From Phlegmacium glaucopus (taxonomy: Eukaryota; Basidiomycota; Agaricomycetes; Agaricales; Cortinariaceae), in contig MU130011.1 in the NCBI GenBank assembly GCA_015039465.1, forward strand, positions 203,631 through 214,914: a DNA stretch of 11,284 bases. The letters run 5' to 3'. Below are positions 7,031-11,284 of this stretch, one piece after another; position 1 is the stretch's first letter, and each line of letters starts with the position of its first letter. A program made the translations under genes and the position numbers. A model generated the notes under the pieces. That model searched no databases. It saw nothing but the letters and a program-made list of their open reading frames with translations, and was not told the DNA's origin.

Positions 7031-7765
7031 ACTACTACATGTGCCCCATATTAATTCAACGTCCTCGTTACATCATGAAAACCTATCTCGAGCTCTCAGT
7101 GTTGAGGAATATATATAAGATCTAACCTGATCTCACTACCACACTATGTGAGAGGTTCATGAACACATTGAATAAATATTTTTCTTCCCACGCATCTCAA
7201 AAGCGGGACAGCTTGCACTGCGCTTGGAAACCCTGTCTACAAAACGAAGCGCAAAAATCGCTCTCTGCGTCCGTCAATCCTCGTTTATTTTTTCCTGAAA
7301 AATATCTAATTTTCATATATATCACTAATCCATCTCTATGGATTTTTATTTCATGCAACGCCGGAAGAAGGGGTATTGTCACTGCAAGATCTGCATCTCA
7401 TCGTCAACGACATCTGGTTAACACGATTTGACGAAGATTTAGAGAAGATAAGATCGGCAAGGAAAAAGGGCAGACCTAAAAGTTCAGAAGAAATCAAGTT
7501 GGACTTCAAGAAGCCGAGTCGTATCGTACAAGCATGGGGTACGCGACCTGCCCTTTAAATTTTGTCACTAGAGAATTGATTATCGTTGAAGAAATTATTG
7601 ACTTAACCCATGGCGTAACACTGGAGATTTTTCGTCGATGGGATAAAAAAGAACTTGCGTTCATACAACGCATCCGATTCATTCGAATATCTAGCAGCGA
7701 ACCCGAAGTCGTTAGTCCTCTCAAAGCCTGGAAAGCATCTTTCTAGTTTTGGAATCAACGACAGT
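7031..7765 (+). repeat. Spacer block D, plus-oriented copy
   Basis: Inverted partner of about 2322-3015, starting near CTACTAC and running past the TMA16 remnant to TTTTGGAATCA. It forms most of the centre of the second palindrome. Bases 7031-7335 are AT-rich and hold no gene I can support; the open frame there runs across the TMA16 remnant in the wrong phase. Confidence 0.85.
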
Positions 7766-7925
7766 TTCTGAGGGCGGCGATGCGATGGACACTGTGATGG
7801 AGAAGCAGGATCCAACTGTACTTCAACTACCACAAATTGGAGAACCTTCCCTGCGATTTTCAGATACAATGATGACAAGCCGACGCTTAACCATACGGCC
7901 TGCTCGACGCGTCTACGAGCAGCTA
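7338..7925 (+). pseudogene. TMA16-like remnant, right (longer copy)
   Basis: This is the same remnant as at 2324-2711, with the same two frameshifts: one after MDFY at about 7349, and one at about 7504 between EEIKLD and LQEAESYRTS. The frame 7480-7746 includes IIDLTHGVTLEIFRRW and IQRIRFIRISSSEPE. Unlike the left copy it continues: after a further shift near 7745, a frame through ESTTVSEGGDAMDTVMEKQD and PQIGEPSLRFSD to RPARRVYEQLR may be the family's C-terminal part, which I infer from continuity, not from recognised motifs. That frame runs on across the arm boundary at 7898 into sequence corresponding to the start of the TCD remnant. N-terminal exons are absent, so it is not functional. 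Confidence 0.6.
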
Positions 7926-9000
7926 AGAGTCCAACTGGACTACTCCAATAGAACACAATAGCGCTGGCACCGTCGCTGGCTACAGCAGGTCTGCTGCACG
8001 CCTATAATGTTCACACAACACGTGTCATGAAGCACAACTGTCAATTACTGCTCACGATCTCAAAGTTCAGCGGGTACCGAATCTAGGACCTGCACGGCTT
8101 GACGACCAGGGCTAAATTATGATGAGGACTTGGTACAAGAACAGCTAGCCCGAAACTACCCATTTTTGGAGAGGAATCCATGACAAGAATTAGACAAGGA
8201 AGCGTTATCAATCGTTGGTTGTGGAGGCGTGAGGCGTTAGCAGTTGGGCTCCCGTCATGCTGGGCCGATCGTGAGTATCGAGTATCTGGCAACGGAACTT
8301 CAGCTCACCTGTGATGCTTAGAGGTGTATCAAAAATCAGACTCGTTGACTTCGATCATGTCACATTGTCATGCTACCGCCGTCCTTACAGACAACATGAC
8401 ATGCATAAGAGAAAACGCTGAAGCAGATTGCGAAGTGGGTGTCACTTTTTATACAAGATGCGATCGATAACATTCGAACTAAAAGTCGACGCACTCAAAT
8501 ATTGTCATAGTCATAATATTCAAGTCAGCAACTATCCATGCAGATCGTTCGATTCCTAACTCTCAATAATTATACAGGTCATCTCTTTGATGGGAGGTGG
8601 TGCCAAATGCGATCGAACACAAGTACAGGTAGCGACATATCTAATACGGTTTATGACCCGTTAGCTGGCTCTGTCCTCCGGCGACTCCATCTGCAAGGCT
8701 TCTGGCATACCAATGGAGTGCTCCAGAGGTTCCTGGGGACTTTCAGTCTCTCCCTCTACTTGACGAGGAGTTTCAAAAGGGTTCTATGAAAGAGCGAAGT
8801 GTATTTGACGATTTCCGCGTCAGAATGTCACCAGCCTTTGGTCCTTTGCCTTCGATCTTTGGTTTAAACAGTGCGGCGTACATTCCATGTGAGCTCGCTG
8901 GAACGCCTTATCTTGGACCTCCTTTCTATCAAGAACAGGAGAAGAACTATATAAATGCCTTAACCAGCATCCCTTGCATCGCGAATCCAAGGTTGCGGCT
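7898..9000 (+). pseudogene. TCD1/TCD2-like dehydratase remnant, right
   Basis: Plus-strand counterpart of the left remnant. Visible in order: ALAPSLATAGLLHAYNVHTT (from 7961); YDEDLVQEQLARNYPF; GEESMTRIRQGSVI; VGCGGV followed by a 7-nt insertion that breaks the glycine-loop frame; VMLGR with a clean splice (intron 8271-8321, GTGAGT to CTTAG) into GVSKIRLVDFDHVTLS (8323-8370); HATAVLTD (8369-8392) abutting it where a Ser-Leu-Asn-Arg stretch is expected; VISLMGGGAKCDRTQ (about 8578-8622); DISNTVYDPLAGSVLRRL; EVPGDFQSLPLLDEEFQKG; VFDDFRVRMSPAFGPLPS. The C-terminal half is better preserved here than in the left copy. Several lesions are common to both copies, so the gene was already broken when duplicated. 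Confidence 0.85.
8271..8321 (+). other. Relic intron in the TCD remnant, 51 nt
   Basis: GTGAGT donor and CTTAG acceptor. Removing it joins CGATC to A-GGTGTATC and gives the continuous family-like string MLGRSGVSKIRLVDFD. The matching intron in the left copy is 6583-6533. Presence of the intron shows that the remnant derives from genomic DNA, not from a reverse-transcribed mRNA. Confidence 0.75.
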
Positions 9001-9631
9001 CATTAGATCAAGTAGGATTTTTTTATCTAAAATTGCTTGCATTTTTATCTGACTAGTCCTTTGAATAGACGAAGACGATATAGCTCTTATATCTGAAGAC
9101 ATACAGAGGTCGTTCTCTGCTTGCACCACACGACGTCCAGACAAGACTTACCTTGGTTTGATGGGACCCAGCTCGTCGACTCTGTCTTAAGAATTGTGTT
9201 GTTTATGATCAACCCGACGTAGAAAAGCATGTAAAAACCAGCTGGAATGGATCTACAGCCACCACACCAAAAGAACTCTGAGGCGAGGAAGTACAACTTA
9301 TTGTAGATCGTAGAGCAGCGGAAGGACAGTGTGTTTGGACTGGTGCTGTGGCTCTATCTATGTATTAGAAATGTATGCTGTGGTTTTGCAAAGTGACCGT
9401 CACATGTACACAACTTCATAAGGTGACCGTTTGTGGTCCCCTTTCAAGTTCCTCACCATCGATAATAGTTTCTATCTCATTCGAGCCTTTGAGTTTCAAG
9501 GAGTATAATTCAACATCTACGTCGATAAGGCCAGACATCATCAAGAGTACAGAGCAATGGTAAGAAAAAAACATCCATGGTAATAAATACTGATTGAATT
9601 TTGTAGACCATGCCTTGCACAATCGCCCACT
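9001..9631. other. Segment of arm E' without recognisable gene (right)
   Basis: Inverted counterpart of 5267-5880. Several short open frames exist on both strands, but none is preserved across the two copies for more than about 30 codons, and no family motif was recognised. It probably includes the 3' flank of the block A gene on minus. Confidence 0.4.
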
Positions 9632-10524
9632 TCAATCGGTCTCCGATCCTGATGAAACCCTATGGACATCCGAGTCGTCGTCATATACTGGCCCTGCAGA
9701 AGAATTTTAGCGGTGATGTTCAGAAATCAAGAAGGATAGGGAATTACACGTACGTTTTCGCACCTTTGCCTTTGTATTGTCGCCGTATCCCCGTCGGCGC
9801 GTCCCAGGCGTCCCAGGCGTCGCAGCTGATGTGGAGACTGGAGTTGATATGGAGGCTGGGGTTGGCATCGACGCAGCCGATGTCGACGCTATCGGCAGTG
9901 CTGGTGCTGGTACTGGGATCACAGCGGGGGTATTTGAACCGCCCGCTGTCACACCTGCTACAAAAGGTTGTGAATAAAAGATGGACGGATTGCGGAACCA
10001 ACATACTTCTCGACTCCATGACGGGGATTTCATATCCCGAGAGGTCCTCCTTCCCTCTCCGCTGTCCTCGGGTATGGGAGGGACCAGATGGATGCCTGTC
10101 GTAGGGCTTTTTCCTCCCCTGTTGGATGTGAGCTGCAGTTAACCATTCCAGAGTTTCCTGACGGGGGTCTCACCTTGCCAGCTCCTGAGCTGTCAGCACC
10201 CATCCGAGCATTGACTGGATGGGTGCCAGTGGAATGATCGCTTGCGATCATGCCTGATGATTCATGTGCAGAGTTGTAGTGTGTTGGGACCTCCGTCATG
10301 CGGAGACTCCCGTGGTGGTGATAGCGGATAGCGCCCGAATTTGAGCGATACTGTGGTTGTTGTTGACTCATATATTGGTAAGGAGGAGGGCCTTGTGAGC
10401 CGTAAGAGTGCTGCATTTGCAGCATAGCCTGAGACCACATAAACTGCTGGACTAGGAGGGGAGGTGGAAGTTGTTGATTCATTGCACATAATGCTAGGTA
10501 CAGCCAAATATTCGAGGAGTCCAT
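9632..10524 (-). CDS. Block A gene, copy 3: hypothetical disordered basic/acidic protein, 263 aa
   Basis: Exons on minus are 10524-10174 (351 nt), 10132-9754 (379 nt) and 9693-9632 (62 nt), giving 263 residues. Intron lengths (41 and 60 nt) and boundaries equal those of the plus copy. It starts MDSSNIWLYLALCAMNQQ, then a Gln/Pro/His/Tyr-rich region, the aromatic patch PSWSREVCWFRNPSIFYS, a Pro/Ala/Ser/Thr linker, TRRRGYGDNTKAKVRKR and the acidic YDDDSD tail ending SGSETD. Indels relative to the other copies are all multiples of three within exons, which supports translation. Exon 1 differs from copy 1 at roughly a tenth of positions, mostly changing amino acids, while intron 2 is identical between them. 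Family not recognised. The TATA-like box is at 10578-10571. Confidence 0.7.
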
Positions 10525-10840
10525 TGTTGGTGTTGTGGGAGCTGAGGGCAGGGATTCAAGCGAAGAAAACCTTATATATGTGGTGGTTGTGTTTCCTATT
10601 TGTATATTTCGTACACAATTTACTCACACTGTATATCGCAGGACAAATGACTCATCCCATCGAACGACAATGCTGTAACGTCCCTTTTTTACTGCTTCAG
10701 CCTAGGCCTAATGCGAATGTTGTAGATCCATTTGGGGTTTCCATGGATATCATGGATGACAGCTTTCGAATGCGCGTTTGAGGGTGCCAGGAATATTGCC
10801 TAATTAATTCATCATCATGGGTGATGCTGTGCTTCCTCAC
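10525..10840. other. Intergenic region upstream of block A gene, copy 3
   Basis: This is shared with about 4091-4391 (inverted) and 1-315 (mirror). Both strands show open frames (for example PFGVSMDIMDD on plus and SWHPQTRIRKLSS on minus), but the differences between copies change amino acids in both frames and each frame ends in copy-specific stops, so I do not call a gene. Confidence 0.45.
10571..10655 (-). promoter_or_regulatory. Promoter elements of the block A gene on minus
   Basis: On the minus strand, ATGAGTCAT (10655-10647), a perfect Gcn4/AP-1 palindrome, is followed by TATATAAG (10578-10571), 46 bp before the start codon. Spacing between the two elements is about 20 bp longer than in the plus copy because of an insertion with ATTTGTATATTTCGTAC-like sequence. 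Confidence 0.55.
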
Positions 10841-11284
10841 GGCAAATGTGCCTTGCCTGTGTTCAAAATGCGTCAAGGCCTCACGCACACGACTTACTTC
10901 CTCCTTATCGATGTATTTGACTCGTCAACTTGAAGAATCGAGCAAACAGTATTTCCTTCGCTCGAAGGTGCCGCTCTTGACTAGTCCTGATATTCTCCCA
11001 CTCAAAAGCCCTCCCTCTTCCACACTATAATATTTTATCGGCCGCTTGTCAAAAATGCAGGTGATTTTCCCAATTTGGGGGGTATCAACTTATATAGGCT
11101 GATCGATCACGCGAAGGAGGCGCTCTTCCCTTCAATCGGTGCTGTTTACAAACAAACCGGCTCGGGTTCAACGGAGGCATGTCCAGGGCATGTGCAATTG
11201 ACATGCCTGCCTATTCTACTGTACGTCCCCTCTTTCAGTTAGTAACATTTTTTGGGGCTAATGTATTCATCTTATACTAATAGA
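10841..11284 (+). repeat. Block B, copy 3, identical to 1177-1620
   Basis: All 444 bases match 1177-1620 at an offset of 9664; I saw no mismatch. The window ends within the block, just past the intron acceptor position of the putative block B reading frame, so its end is not visible. It marks the start of the next 9.66-kb period. Confidence 0.93.

Noticed and set aside
9707..10033. A 108-codon minus-strand frame read as a separate gene
   Set aside because: It is exon 2 of the block A gene running unspliced through intron 2; upstream in the same frame it continues to the intron 1 acceptor.
1177..11284. Helitron, MULE or other transposon origin of the repeat
   Set aside because: I found no transposase, no clear terminal inverted repeat with target duplication at block borders, and no Helitron hairpin end. 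The host-gene fragments are compatible with capture but do not prove it.
1..11284. Repeat-induced point mutation as cause of divergence
   Set aside because: Many copy differences are transitions, but frames of the block A gene remain open in all copies and 444 bases are identical between repeats, which is not the pattern of active RIP; a proper dinucleotide index would be needed.

Overview
The window looks like nuclear DNA of a filamentous fungus, most likely an Agaricomycete (Basidiomycota). The grounds are short introns (41-64 nt) with GTRNGT-type donors and YAG acceptors, TATA boxes about 50 nt before start codons, and two recognisable eukaryotic gene remnants. These are a mitochondrial-type tRNA threonylcarbamoyladenosine dehydratase (TCD1/TCD2, ThiF/E1 family) and a TMA16-type ribosome-biogenesis protein. 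No transposase, rRNA, tRNA or CRISPR was recognised.

Almost everything is present two or three times. I use letters for blocks and a prime for the inverted copy. From left to right: a copy of block A written in an abnormal orientation (1-1175); B (1177 to about 1937); C (about 2075-2330); spacer D with a TMA16 remnant on the minus strand (2322 to about 3015); C' (about 3075-3340); B' (about 3340-4085); A' (about 4086-5290, intact gene on plus); E (to 6961, TCD remnant on minus); spacer D inverted (about 7031-7765, TMA16 remnant on plus); E' (from 7898, TCD remnant on plus); A (9632-10840, intact gene on minus); B again (10841 to the window end). These are two large palindromes with D as spacer in each. 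One period is 9664 bp: 1177-1620 and 10841-11284 appear identical over all 444 bases.

The most unusual feature is 1-1175. It is a reversed but NOT complemented copy of block A: base i matches base 10840-i at the left end, drifting to 10834-i at the right because of two in-frame 3-nt indels. Equivalently, it is the base-by-base complement of the plus-strand copy near 4091-5240, read in the same direction. Complementing it without reversing it gives an intact TATA box, start codon, open exons and both introns of the block A gene. Reversing exactly 1-1175 in place restores a seamless 9.66-kb tandem repeat with 9659-10839. DNA inversion always gives a reverse complement, so this is most likely a string-reversal artefact in the data, starting at window base 1. 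Biologically it would be unprecedented.

The only apparently intact gene family is the block A gene: three exons and about 257-263 residues. It has a Pro/Gln/His-rich N-terminus, a conserved aromatic patch, a Pro/Ala/Ser/Thr linker, a basic cluster and an acidic tail. I do not recognise it. The three copies differ mostly in exon 1, with codon-multiple indels, while intron 2 and flanking block B are identical between copies 1 and 3. TMA16 and TCD copies share the same disabling lesions, so they decayed before the block was duplicated.
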